Source: Gemmatimonadota bacterium
Lineage (GTDB): Bacteria; Gemmatimonadota; Gemmatimonadetes; Gemmatimonadales; Gemmatimonadaceae
Reading direction: 5' to 3'
Assembly: GCA_027346425.1 (NCBI GenBank)
Contig: DAIESF010000002.1
Span: forward strand, 1 to 49,895
DNA length: 49,895 nt
A model generated the notes under the pieces. That model had not been told where the DNA came from. It did no database searches and worked only from the letters and a program-made list of their open reading frames with translations. The stretch's first letter is position 1. Every line of letters begins with the position of its first letter. The position numbers and the translations under genes were made by a program. Positions 27,076 through 36,853 of this stretch are shown here, piece by piece.

Positions 27076-28497
27076 TTACTTGATCAGCCGGATCCCCGGG
27101 TTCACGGGATACACCCACTCCACGCCGCGCGCCGTGATGATGGCGTCGTCCTCGAGCGGGATGCGCAGCTTCTTCCCGCCCCACTCGGGGATCGGGGTGT
27201 AGGCGAAGAGCTCGATCGAGAAGAGGTTGGTGGGGCGAATCTCGAACGTCAGGCGCCCGGGGTTGAAGAAGGCCATCGACGGCCCGATCCCATGCCCCCA
27301 GTCGCCCACCGAGTGGCACCCGATGATGAACTCGACCGAGGCGTCGTCGCGCACCAGGTTGAAGCCGCGCATCGGCGTGAACCCCGCCTTCACGATCGCC
27401 GCGTTCACCTCGTCCATCATCGCTTGCGCCGTCTTGCCAGCGCGGGCGGTGCGATGGATGACGTTGCGTACCTTCACCGCCTCGTCGAACGCCCGTTTGT
27501 AGCTGGCGGGGAGGGCGACTTCCCCCGGCTTCAGGACATAGGCGATCCGCTTCTGATCGGTGAACATGTTCAGGTAGCCGACACCGAAGTCGATCATCAG
27601 GAGGTCGCCACGCTGGATGATGCGGTCGTTCGACGTCGCCTCGATCCCGTTGGGGCCGGTCACGTAGATCGACGGGACCTCGAACGACGTCCCGAGCCCG
27701 CGGCGCAGCATCTCCCCCTGGATCCACCACGCCACGTCGGCGAGAGTCGTGACCCCTGGGGTGATCACCTCGTTCGAGAAGGCCCGCTCCGCGAGCTGGC
27801 GCCCGATCTCGCCGGCCTCGCCGAAGGCCACGATCTCCGAGGCGGTCCGCCGGGAACTGAAATTGGACACCAGCGTCTCCGCCGACACGATGCGCGAGGC
27901 GAACGGTGCGCCGAGGCTCTTCACGATGTGCTGGTACAGGGTGTGGCTCAACCCGTCGGCCATCCCCATCTCCTCGGACATGTTGAGCCCGATCTTCTTC
28001 GGGTTGCGTGCCTTCACGAACGCGGCCAGGTCGGGGGCCCCCTCGTCGATATCGTATGCCCCACACGTCGCGCGGTAGTGGTCGTCGATGCCTAACGCTG
28101 CACGCTCGATGCGGTCGCCGCCCCGGTCGGTGAAGATGAAGTAGCCGATCGACCCCGTGTAGCCGCGCCCGAGGAGATCCCACAGCGGGTCCTGGTGCCC
28201 CTCCTTCATGGCGACGATCCACATGTCGATCCCATTCTCCCGCATCGCCTCGGGGAGGATGTAGTCGAACTTGTCCTTGCGGATCTGGCAGAGGCGCTCC
28301 CACCGGATCCGCGCTTCGTTGGCCCCCTGCGCGTGGAGCGCCCGGGGCGCGCCGGCGCCCAGGGCAGCGAGCGTGAGGGTCCCCGCTGCCAAGCGGGCGA
28401 CCAGGCGGGTGTCCAGGCGGGTGACCAGGCGGATGACCAGGCGGGTGGCCGGAATGCGGGGCGTGGCGGAGCGGCGCACGGACAGTCGTGACGGCAT
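27076..28497 (-). CDS. M24 family metallopeptidase (Xaa-Pro aminopeptidase-like), secreted
   Basis: GDLLMIDFGVGY, GCHSVGDWGHGIGP, FSIELFAYTPIPEWGGKKLRIPLEDDAIIT; signal peptide. Confidence 0.88.
   Translation of the reverse strand: MPSRLSVRRSATPRIPATRLVIRLVTRLDTRLVARLAAGTLTLAALGAGAPRALHAQGANEARIRWERLCQIRKDKFDYILPEAMRENGIDMWIVAMKEGHQDPLWDLLGRGYTGSIGYFIFTDRGGDRIERAALGIDDHYRATCGAYDIDEGAPDLAAFVKARNPKKIGLNMSEEMGMADGLSHTLYQHIVKSLGAPFASRIVSAETLVSNFSSRRTASEIVAFGEAGEIGRQLAERAFSNEVITPGVTTLADVAWWIQGEMLRRGLGTSFEVPSIYVTGPNGIEATSNDRIIQRGDLLMIDFGVGYLNMFTDQKRIAYVLKPGEVALPASYKRAFDEAVKVRNVIHRTARAGKTAQAMMDEVNAAIVKAGFTPMRGFNLVRDDASVEFIIGCHSVGDWGHGIGPSMAFFNPGRLTFEIRPTNLFSIELFAYTPIPEWGGKKLRIPLEDDAIITARGVEWVYPVNPGIRLIK
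28389..28448. repeat. 12-bp minisatellite x5 within the M24 signal sequence
   Basis: Units of ccaggcgggtga: ccaagcgggcga/ccaggcgggtgt/ccaggcgggtga/ccaggcggatga/ccaggcgggtgg. Confidence 0.9.
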
Positions 28498-28747
28498 CGA
28501 TGGGGGGGGCGCGGGTGAGAGGTGCCAACGCAACGCCGCGTCGACGGCAGGCGCAAGTGCGCCCGCCGCGCGGCGCGTCGTTCCCGCGCGCGCCCTGCGG
28601 CCTGCGCGGCGCACCTCCGGCGTGGCGCTGCGGTCTCGCCGGCGCCGATGCCGCCACGCAGATTCCCCGTCGCCGGGGGCGCGCGCCAACGCGCCGCATT
28701 TCCCGCACGTTCTACGGGCACACTCCTCCCAGAATCCGAGGCGCACG

Positions 28748-31700
28748 ATGCTGCATCGCTGTCCGACGTCCGGTGTCCTTCGCACCGCGGGCGTCACCCT
28801 CCTCGCCGCGCACCTGCTGGCCCCGATCGCCGGCGCGCAGGTGCGACCGCCTGCGCGCCCGGCTCCGGCGCGCCCGGCCCCGGCTCCACCGCTCACCCAG
28901 GTGAACCCGGCGCTCTTCGCCAACCTGCAATACCGCAACGTGGGGCCAGCGCGTGGCGGGCGCGTAACCACGGTGACCGGTGTCCCCCAGGAGCCGTACA
29001 CGTTCTACATGGGATCCACCGGTGGCGGCGTCTGGCGCACGACCGATGCTGGGCAGACGTGGCGGAACATCAGCGACAAGTACTTCAAGGTCGGGTCGAT
29101 GGGCGACATCGACGTCGCCAACTCCGATCCCCGGGTCATCTACGCCGGGACCGGATCCGACGGGATGCGCTCCAACGTCTCGATCGGCAACGGCGTGTAC
29201 AAGTCGATCGACGCCGGCGCGACGTGGACGCACGTCGGGCTCGACGACGTGGGGAACATTGGCGGAGTGGAGATCCATCCGAGCAATCCCGACATCGTCT
29301 TCGTCGCCGCGATCGGCAACCCGTTCCGCCCGAACCACGAGCGCGGGCTCTATCGCACCACCGATGGCGGGAAGACATGGACCAACGTCCTCTTCGTCTC
29401 CGACTCGACCGGCGCGGTGGATGTCGAGTTCCAGCCGGGGAATCCCAACGTCGTGTACGCGTCGATGTGGCGCGCCGAGCGCAAGCCGTGGACGATCATC
29501 TCCGGCGCGCGCGAGGGCGGGATCTACAAGTCCATGGATGGCGGGACCACCTGGAAGAAGCTCACCAATGGGCTCCCCGGTGACCTGTTCGGCAAGAGCA
29601 ACATCGCCGTCTCGCCGGCCGCGCCTAACGCGGTGTGGGTGATCGTCGAGGCCAAGCCGGGGAGCGGGTTGTATCGCTCCGACGACGCGGGGGAGAGCTT
29701 CACCCTCGTCAGCACCTTCGCCCCCATGCTCACCCGCCCCTTCTATTACACCGGCGTGGTGGTGCACCCCAAGGACCCCAACATCATCTGGACGATGAGC
29801 GAGGGGTTCTTCAAGAGCACCGATGGCGGGAAGACCTTCCGTCCGCAGAACATTCCGCACGGCGACAACCACGATCTCTGGATCAATCCCGACAATCCGG
29901 ACCTCATGGTGCAGTCGAACGATGGCGGTGCGACGGTCTCGTTGAACGGCGGGCGCACCTGGTCGACGCTCTACAACCAGCCGACGGCCGAGATCTACCA
30001 GGTCGTCGCCGACAACCAGTTCCCGTACCGCCTGTACGGGGCGCAGCAGGACAACTCGACGCTGATCGTCCCGTCGTTGCCGCTGACGGCGGGGCGCCCG
30101 GACTCGCCGATGCAGGAGTGGATGCAGGGCCCCGGGTGCGAGACCGGCCCGATCATGCCGCATCGCACGAACCCGGACACGGTCTATGGCGCCTGCAAGG
30201 GGCAGTTCTCGCGCATGAGCATGCGCACCGGGCAGGAGCAGCCGTACTGGAACGGCGGGCAGTCGCTCTACGGCAATCCCGGCAAGGACCTGCTCCTGCG
30301 TTTCCAGCGCGTCTCGCCGATGGAGGTCTCGCCGCACGAGACCAACACCGTCTACTACGGGTCACAGTACGTGCATCGCACACGCGACGGCGGCGTGACC
30401 TGGCAAACGATTTCCCCCGATCTCACGCTCAACCCCAAAGAGCGGCAGCAGTCGCCGAGCGGTGAGCCGATCACGATCGACGTGACGGGGGAGGAGTATT
30501 TCTCCGTCATCTATGCGATTCGCGAGTCTGTCGTCGAGCCAGGCGTCATCTGGACCGGTGCCAACGACGGGCCGTTCTATGTCACGCGCGACGACGGGAA
30601 GACGTGGAAGGACATCACCCCGCGTGGGCTGGTGGCCACCTCGGACGACTTCATGCGCAACGGCTTCAAGGGTCCGCCGGACGGGTGTCGCACCCAGCAG
30701 ATCGAGCCGTCGCCACATCGCCGTGGCTCGGCGTACTACGCGGTGCACTGCTACCTGCTGGGCGACTTCCGCCCGTTCATCTACCGGACCGACGACTACG
30801 GCGCGACGTGGACGCTGCTCACCTCGGGGACCAATGGCATTCCGGCCAACACACCCACCCGCGTGGTGCGCGAGGACCCGGCGCGTGAAGGGCTGCTGTA
30901 CGCCGGGACCGAGTTCGGGATGTACATCTCGTTCGACAACGGGAAGCAGTGGCACGCCTTCCAGAACAACCTCCCCGTCGTCCCGATCACCGACCTGCGG
31001 GTGCAACACGGCGACCTCCTGATCTCGACGCAGGGGCGCGCGTTCTGGATCCTCAGCAACCTGTCGTCGCTCCACCAGCTTTCCGACCGCATCGCGCAGT
31101 CGTCGATCGAACTCCTCGCCCCGCGCACCGCGGTCATGCAGCGTTACGCCGGCTCGTTCGGTGGCGTCGAGGGGTCGCGCTCCGACCCGGCGGACCCGCA
31201 GTATCCCCCCGCCGGGGCGCAGATCGACTACTGGCTGGGAAGCGCCCCATCGGCGCCGATCACCCTCGACATCCTCGATGCGACTGGGAAGGTGATCCGC
31301 TCCTTCTCCAGCGCCGGGGACGGCGAGCGCGAGACGGTGCAGCCGTCGATGCGCCAGATGATCACCGAACGGAGCGGGACGCCGCGCCTCCCGGCAACGG
31401 TGGGGATGAACCGTTTCTATTGGGACTTCACGATTGCCGGGCCGTGGGACGCCAACCCCGCGCGCAGCGGGCGCAATGGACCGCGCGTGATCCCGGGGCG
31501 CTACAGCGTGCGCCTGACGAGCGGGACATGGTCGGGGACGAAGCCGCTCGAACTCAAGGTCGACCCGCGCGTTGCACGTGACGGCGTTACCCTCGCCGAC
31601 TTGGGCGAGCAGTACCAGCACAACGTGAAGGTCCGCGACATGGTGACCGAGGTGAACCAGGTGGCGGCCCAGATCGAGGATGGGCGCCGGCGCCTGGCCT

Positions 31701-31966
31701 CGGCAGCCAGCGCGTCCGACACGCTCCGGGCGCTCGAGGCGCTGCGGGCCAAGGTCATCATGCCGTCGGTGCGGTACTCCAAGCCCGAACTGCAGGCGCA
31801 CATCCAGTACCTGTACAGCATGACGATGCAAGCCGACCAGAAAATCGGCCGCGACGCGATCACGCGGTACCAGGTGCTGCGCAAGGAACTCGACGAGCGT
31901 ATCGCCGAGCTGCGGAAGGTGCTTGGCCCACCGTCGGTGAGCGACGACGCGGGCGGGCGTCCCTGA
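28748..31966 (+). CDS. VPS10/sortilin-like BNR-repeat exported protein
   Basis: Repeated GGGVWRTTDAGQTWRNIS, GLYRTTDGGKTWTNV, GIYKSMDGGTTWKKL Asp-box motifs; signal peptide. Confidence 0.9.
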   Translation: MLHRCPTSGVLRTAGVTLLAAHLLAPIAGAQVRPPARPAPARPAPAPPLTQVNPALFANLQYRNVGPARGGRVTTVTGVPQEPYTFYMGSTGGGVWRTTDAGQTWRNISDKYFKVGSMGDIDVANSDPRVIYAGTGSDGMRSNVSIGNGVYKSIDAGATWTHVGLDDVGNIGGVEIHPSNPDIVFVAAIGNPFRPNHERGLYRTTDGGKTWTNVLFVSDSTGAVDVEFQPGNPNVVYASMWRAERKPWTIISGAREGGIYKSMDGGTTWKKLTNGLPGDLFGKSNIAVSPAAPNAVWVIVEAKPGSGLYRSDDAGESFTLVSTFAPMLTRPFYYTGVVVHPKDPNIIWTMSEGFFKSTDGGKTFRPQNIPHGDNHDLWINPDNPDLMVQSNDGGATVSLNGGRTWSTLYNQPTAEIYQVVADNQFPYRLYGAQQDNSTLIVPSLPLTAGRPDSPMQEWMQGPGCETGPIMPHRTNPDTVYGACKGQFSRMSMRTGQEQPYWNGGQSLYGNPGKDLLLRFQRVSPMEVSPHETNTVYYGSQYVHRTRDGGVTWQTISPDLTLNPKERQQSPSGEPITIDVTGEEYFSVIYAIRESVVEPGVIWTGANDGPFYVTRDDGKTWKDITPRGLVATSDDFMRNGFKGPPDGCRTQQIEPSPHRRGSAYYAVHCYLLGDFRPFIYRTDDYGATWTLLTSGTNGIPANTPTRVVREDPAREGLLYAGTEFGMYISFDNGKQWHAFQNNLPVVPITDLRVQHGDLLISTQGRAFWILSNLSSLHQLSDRIAQSSIELLAPRTAVMQRYAGSFGGVEGSRSDPADPQYPPAGAQIDYWLGSAPSAPITLDILDATGKVIRSFSSAGDGERETVQPSMRQMITERSGTPRLPATVGMNRFYWDFTIAGPWDANPARSGRNGPRVIPGRYSVRLTSGTWSGTKPLELKVDPRVARDGVTLADLGEQYQHNVKVRDMVTEVNQVAAQIEDGRRRLASAASASDTLRALEALRAKVIMPSVRYSKPELQAHIQYLYSMTMQADQKIGRDAITRYQVLRKELDERIAELRKVLGPPSVSDDAGGRP

Positions 31967-32016
31967 GCAGAGAAGCGGCGCCCCCCCGAGCTATCGGGGA
32001 GCGACCTCAGCAGGAA

Positions 32017-32055
32017 GGATCGGGGGGCGCCGGATATTCCGGCGCCCCCCGATCC
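32017..32055 (+). terminator. Long perfect hairpin downstream of the VPS10-like gene
   Basis: GGATCGGGGGGCGCCGGA-TAT-TCCGGCGCCCCCCGATCC, 18-bp perfect arms. Confidence 0.7.
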
Positions 32056-32133
32056 GTTACGTCCGCGGCTTCGCACCGTCTTTATCACGCAAAGCACTTG
32101 ACGAAACCATGGCATCCTGACGATCCTCCCCTC

Positions 32134-32787
32134 ATGTCACGGCACGACCGCCCGCTCAAGCTCGAACCGCCCACGCCTCCGCCGACGCTGTCGGACCGCG
32201 CGCTCGACAATCTCCGGTTCATCCGCGAGACCATGGAGCGCGCCGGGACCTTTACCGCGGTCTCGGGGGCTGGAGTCACGCTGACCGGGATCCTGGCCCT
32301 CGTTGCCACTCCCATCGCCGGGGCGCACGTCGGCTCCCCCCGCTGGCTCCTGACCTGGATGGCCGCCGCCCCGATCGCCTTCGCGGCGTCGGTTGTGCTC
32401 ACCGTGCTCAAGACGCGCGCCTCGCGCTCGACTTTTACCGGTGCCCTTGCCCGCAAGCTCGCCCTCGCCTTCTTCCCGTCGTTGGTGGCCGGGGCGGTCC
32501 TCACTGCGGTGGCGATGCGCGCCGGGTGGTACTCGGCGCTCCCCGGCATGTGGCTCATGATGTATGGCGCCGCCGTCATGGCCGGGGGGGCGATGTCGGT
32601 CCCCATCGTCCCCGTGATGGGGGCGATGTTCATGGGCTTCGGGGCCGTCGCCCTGGCCACCCCGCTCGTCTTTGCCGGGTGGCCGCCGGAGCATCGCGCG
32701 ATGCTGCTCAATGCCATCATGGCGGCCGGGTTCGGCGGGCTGCACGTCCTCTTTGGATTTGCGATCTCGCGGAGGTATGGTGGCTAA
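32134..32787 (+). CDS. Multi-TM membrane protein, hypothetical
   Basis: Start MSRHDRPLK; about six hydrophobic segments. Confidence 0.7.
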   Translation: MSRHDRPLKLEPPTPPPTLSDRALDNLRFIRETMERAGTFTAVSGAGVTLTGILALVATPIAGAHVGSPRWLLTWMAAAPIAFAASVVLTVLKTRASRSTFTGALARKLALAFFPSLVAGAVLTAVAMRAGWYSALPGMWLMMYGAAVMAGGAMSVPIVPVMGAMFMGFGAVALATPLVFAGWPPEHRAMLLNAIMAAGFGGLHVLFGFAISRRYGG

Positions 32788-33196
32788 GCAACATGGTGCC
32801 GCCTCGCCTCGGCGCGCCGCGTCGCGTCCCGACGCGCACCCCAGCGAGGTCCCGACCGCGCTGGAGGCGGTGAATGGTCACGCCCACGATGCGACCCCAG
32901 CCGATCTGGATCGTCTGATTCACGAACGCATCCGGCTGGGGATCGTCTCCGCCCTGGCGGTGAACGAATCGCTGAGCTTCAACGCCCTCAAGTCGCTGAT
33001 GGCGACGACCGATGGGAACCTCAGCGTCCACGCGCGCAAGCTCGAGGACGCCGGCTACATCAGCTGCACCAAGTCGTTTGAAGGACGCCACCCCAAGACC
33101 GACTTTGCCATCACCGCCACGGGACGGAAGGCACTCGAGCGGTACCTTGGACACATGGAAGCCATCATCAAGGCAACGCGCGAGAACTATCGGTGA
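32777..33196 (+). CDS. Winged-helix transcriptional regulator (HTH_34/MarR-like)
   Basis: [75 protein letters not shown]; overlaps upstream gene. Confidence 0.88.
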   Translation: MVAKQHGAASPRRAASRPDAHPSEVPTALEAVNGHAHDATPADLDRLIHERIRLGIVSALAVNESLSFNALKSLMATTDGNLSVHARKLEDAGYISCTKSFEGRHPKTDFAITATGRKALERYLGHMEAIIKATRENYR

Positions 33197-33951
33197 GTGG
33201 ATTCAGGCGGGAGACGGGAGATGGGAGACGGGAGCATGACTCCGTTCCCACGTACGTGCCTCAGCACGTGGCCATGATCATGGATGGCAACGGGCGGTGG
33301 GCGCAGCAGCGCGGCAAGCCGCGCACGATGGGGCACATCGAGGGGGCGAAGACGGTGCGTCGCATCGTCGAGCACGCGCGCCGCTCGGGCGTCGGATTCC
33401 TCACGCTCTATGCCTTCTCCTCGGACAACTGGAATCGCCCGCAGGACGAGGTGCAGGCGCTCATGAAGCTCTTCCGGCGCCACCTGGCCTCGGAGACGCC
33501 GCGCCTGCTGGAGAACGACATTCGCCTCAGCGTGATCGGGCGTCGCGACCGCCTGTCGCCGGAACTGCGCCGCGCCATCGAGGCGTCGGAACGGGAGACG
33601 GCCGAGTGCGACGGGATGCGGTTGCGGCTGGCGGTTGATTACTCGTCGCGCGACTCGCTCGTGCGCGCCGCGTCGCTCATGCCGCAGGGGGCGGTGCTCG
33701 CCCGCGATGAGTTCTCCCGGGCGATCGCGATGGTCAACCACTGCCCGGGCGGCGTCCCCGACGTGGACCTGATGATCCGCACCGGGGGCGAGCAGCGCCT
33801 CAGCGACTTCCTCCTCTGGGAGTGTGCCTACGCCGAACTCGTCTTCTCCCGACGGATGTGGCCCGACTTCTCGAGCGCCGACTTCGATGCGGCGATCGAC
33901 GACTTCCGCGCCCGCGACCGGCGCTTCGGCGGACTGTCGAAGGCAATCTGA
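33193..33951 (+). CDS. uppS: Isoprenyl transferase (undecaprenyl diphosphate synthase)
   Basis: [56 protein letters not shown] start in a GTGA overlap, start not certain. Confidence 0.95.
   Translation: MSGFRRETGDGRREHDSVPTYVPQHVAMIMDGNGRWAQQRGKPRTMGHIEGAKTVRRIVEHARRSGVGFLTLYAFSSDNWNRPQDEVQALMKLFRRHLASETPRLLENDIRLSVIGRRDRLSPELRRAIEASERETAECDGMRLRLAVDYSSRDSLVRAASLMPQGAVLARDEFSRAIAMVNHCPGGVPDVDLMIRTGGEQRLSDFLLWECAYAELVFSRRMWPDFSSADFDAAIDDFRARDRRFGGLSKAI
33209..33234. repeat. Heptameric tandem repeat GGGAGA[C/T] x3.7 at the uppS 5' end
   Basis: GGGAGAC-GGGAGAT-GGGAGAC-GGGAG. Confidence 0.85.
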
Positions 33952-33973
33952 CGAGCGGGAAGTCGAGTGCGCG

Positions 33974-33999
33974 AGACGACGAGAGCAATCTCGTCGTCT
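33974..33999 (+). terminator. Rho-independent terminator after uppS
   Basis: AGACGACGAGA-GCAA-TCTCGTCGTCT perfect 11-bp stem followed by TTGCTTTT. Confidence 0.85.
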
Positions 34000-34050
34000 T
34001 TGCTTTTCGGGGTGAAGCGCGCGGCCACGTGCGACCGCGCGCGCGCACGT

Positions 34051-35547
34051 TCAGCGTTGCAGCTCGGTATGGATCGCTTCGCCGTGTCGGGCGATGATGT
34101 CGGGTATCTCGGCGATGTCGCGCGCCGACGTGCGGAAGTTCACGATGCAGGCGCGCAGCAGGTAGCGGCCGTCGATGACCGCGTTGGACACGAACAGTTC
34201 GCCGCTCACTTCGAGGCGTCCCTGCAGTGCCTTGTTGAGCGTGTTGAGATATTCCTCGGCCGCGACATCGCCCGAACGGTGGCGATACGCTTCCGGGACA
34301 TAGCGAAACGTCGCGATGCTCAGGCTCAGCGTGGCCGCCTCGCACCGCGCGTCAGCCGCAAGTCGTTCGTAGAGCGCCCGAGCGAGCGCGATGTCGTCGG
34401 CGATCATGCGCTCGTAGCCACGGCGCCCGACCTGGCGCAGTCCCATCCACACCTTGAGCGCGCGGAATCCCCGCGAGTTCTGTGGGCCGTAGTCGACGAA
34501 ATTCGTGGCCTCCACGCCGAAGTTGTAGTACGGCGGGTGGTAGCTGAAGGCGGCGCGGTGCTGCGCGGGGTCGCGCACCAGGGCGCACCCCGCCTCGAGA
34601 GGGGCGTAGAGCCACTTGTGCGGGTCGACCGCCACCGAGTCGGCGAGTGCGAGTCCCCGGATGTCGTCAGGCGCGGACGGGATCATCGCGGCAAAGCCGC
34701 CATACGCGCCGTCGACGTGGAACCACACGCGGTGCTGGCGGCACAGCGCCGCCATCGCCGGGAGTGGATCGATCGCCCCGGTGCTCACCGTTCCCGCGGT
34801 CCCGATCACCGCCACGGGAACTCTCCCGTCCTGCACGTCGGCGGCAAGACGCTGCGCCAGGTCGTCCAGCACGAGGCGGCGTGCTGCGTCGACGCGGATG
34901 GAGCGAAGGGCGTCCGGCGGCAACCCGAACATGTCCAGCGCCTTTTCTATCCACGTGTGCGTCTCGCTCGACGCGTAGATGGTCGCCTTCCCCATGCGTT
35001 CCAGCGTCCGCTCGCTTCCCCCTCGTGGAAAGACCGCGCGCAGCGCCGCGTAAACACCCACGAAGTTGGCCTCGTTGCCACCGCTCACCAGCAGGCCGCT
35101 GCTCTCCTCGGGATATCCCAGCAGTTCCGCGATCCACCGGATCGTTTGGGCCTCGATCTCGGTGGCCACCGGCGACAGCGTCCACGCGCCGACGTTCGGG
35201 TTCACCGCCGCGGCGAGGAGGTCGGCAAGCATCCCGATCGGGGCCGGCGACGACGTGATATAGCCGAGGAACTTCGGGTGGCCATTGAAGAGCGAGTGTG
35301 CCGTGAGCAGGTCGGTCGCCTGCGACAGCACCAGGTCGACGTCGCTCCCCTCGTCAGGCATCCGCCCGAAGACGTCGACCAGCGCGCGCACGTCGCTCAC
35401 CGACAGTCCCGCCGTCACCGGGCGCGCGCGCATCGTCGCCAGGAGGTCGGCGACGCGATCGACCAGCGCGTGCCCGGCCGCGCGAAAGTGCTCCGGCGAG
35501 AGGTCGAGCGGGGCGTACCGCCCGCCGGAGCGGTCGTGGCTTTCCAT
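34051..35547 (-). CDS. PLP-dependent group II decarboxylase (aromatic-L-amino-acid decarboxylase-like)
   Basis: FHVDGAYGGFAAM; DSVAVDPHKWLYAPLEAGCALVRD PLP-lysine context. Confidence 0.9.
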   Translation of the reverse strand: MESHDRSGGRYAPLDLSPEHFRAAGHALVDRVADLLATMRARPVTAGLSVSDVRALVDVFGRMPDEGSDVDLVLSQATDLLTAHSLFNGHPKFLGYITSSPAPIGMLADLLAAAVNPNVGAWTLSPVATEIEAQTIRWIAELLGYPEESSGLLVSGGNEANFVGVYAALRAVFPRGGSERTLERMGKATIYASSETHTWIEKALDMFGLPPDALRSIRVDAARRLVLDDLAQRLAADVQDGRVPVAVIGTAGTVSTGAIDPLPAMAALCRQHRVWFHVDGAYGGFAAMIPSAPDDIRGLALADSVAVDPHKWLYAPLEAGCALVRDPAQHRAAFSYHPPYYNFGVEATNFVDYGPQNSRGFRALKVWMGLRQVGRRGYERMIADDIALARALYERLAADARCEAATLSLSIATFRYVPEAYRHRSGDVAAEEYLNTLNKALQGRLEVSGELFVSNAVIDGRYLLRACIVNFRTSARDIAEIPDIIARHGEAIHTELQR

Positions 35548-35563
35548 GTCGTCTCCTGCGCCG

Positions 35564-36649
35564 TTAGGCGGGATCCATGTGGAAGCCGGGGGTGGACAGC
35601 GATAGCGCCAGCTCCTCCTCGGTTATGTCTGTCGCCACCCCTTCGAAGAGGGGGGTCGACAGGTAGCGCTCTCCGGTATCGGGGAGCATGCAGAGGATCA
35701 CCGATCCGGCAGGCGCCTTCTCGGCCACCTTCATCCCCACCGCGAGCGTGGCCCCACCGGAGATCCCGGTGAAGATCCCTTCGCGCTGCGCGAGCTTGCG
35801 TGACCACTCGATCGCCGCCGGTCCCGCGATGGGGACCAGTTCATCATAGAGGCGATGGTCGACGGCTTCCTGCAGGACGTAGGGGATGAAGTCGGGCGTC
35901 CACCCCTGGATGGGGTGCGGCTGCCAGGCCGAGTGGCTCGCGGCGGGCGAGTGGTCGGCGCCGCGCGTCTGCACGACCCCGCTGCCGAGGAGTTGGGCGT
36001 TGGCCGGTTCGCTGAGGACGATCCGTGTCGTGGGACGCTCCTTGCGCAGCACGCGTGCGACGCCAGTGATCGTGCCGCCGGTTCCGTAGCCGCTCACCAT
36101 ATAGTCGAGTCGATCACCGGCGAAGTCGGCCATGATCTCGCGGGCCGTGGTGTTCTCGTGGATCGTCGCGTTGTCCGCGGTTTCGAACTGCCGGGCGAGG
36201 AACCACCCGTTGGCGTCGGCCAACTCCTTGGCCTTCTGGTACATGCCGACCCCCTTCGCCGCCCGTGGCGTCAGGACGACCTTCGCGCCGAGGAAGCGCA
36301 TCAGCTTGCGGCGCTCGATCGAGAAGGAATCGGCCATGGTCACCACCAAGGGATATCCCTTCGCCGCACACACCATGGCGAGTCCGATCCCCGTGTTGCC
36401 GCTCGTGGCCTCGACCACGGTTTGTCCCGGCTTGAGATCACCGCGACGTTCAGCCTCCTCGATGATGCTGATGGCGAGGCGATCCTTGACCGAGGCTGCC
36501 GGGTTGAAGAACTCCGCCTTCACATAGACGCGGACGTGCGCCGGGGCAATGTGGTTGAGCCGGATGCACGGTGTGTCGCCAATCGTGTCGACGACGCTGT
36601 CATAGAGGCGGCCGCGGCCAGTGGTCGTACGCGATGCTCGAGTCGTCAT
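35564..36649 (-). CDS. cysK: Cysteine synthase
   Basis: FNPAASVKDRLA, EATSGNTGIGLAM, GTGGTITGVARVL. Confidence 0.93.
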   Translation of the reverse strand: MTTRASRTTTGRGRLYDSVVDTIGDTPCIRLNHIAPAHVRVYVKAEFFNPAASVKDRLAISIIEEAERRGDLKPGQTVVEATSGNTGIGLAMVCAAKGYPLVVTMADSFSIERRKLMRFLGAKVVLTPRAAKGVGMYQKAKELADANGWFLARQFETADNATIHENTTAREIMADFAGDRLDYMVSGYGTGGTITGVARVLRKERPTTRIVLSEPANAQLLGSGVVQTRGADHSPAASHSAWQPHPIQGWTPDFIPYVLQEAVDHRLYDELVPIAGPAAIEWSRKLAQREGIFTGISGGATLAVGMKVAEKAPAGSVILCMLPDTGERYLSTPLFEGVATDITEEELALSLSTPGFHMDPA

Positions 36650-36853
36650 GGGAAGCTCCCTCACCTGTCGGCGGCGCAGGGGCGCGGCACGGGGCGACGG
36701 TCGTCGCCCCACCACGCGCCCCCGCTAATCGATCATGCTCGAAAACAGGTAACGCTACTACGGGTATTCCCACTGTCAATGGCGGAGCGAATAAGAATCT
36801 CCAGCGTCCGAGACGAGCGGAACGTCCGCTCGGCTCGCCCCTGTGTCCCCCAG

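Noticed and set aside
28389-28448. Possible CRISPR-like repeat array
   Set aside because: Units are contiguous 12-mers without spacers and lie in a coding region.
28712-31831. Antisense ORFs (541 and 489 aa) opposite the VPS10-like gene
   Set aside because: No recognisable domain; sense frame has repeated Asp-box motifs.
33967-35772. 601-aa + strand ORF opposite the PLP decarboxylase
   Set aside because: Shadow ORF over a well-supported decarboxylase; also starts inside the terminator.
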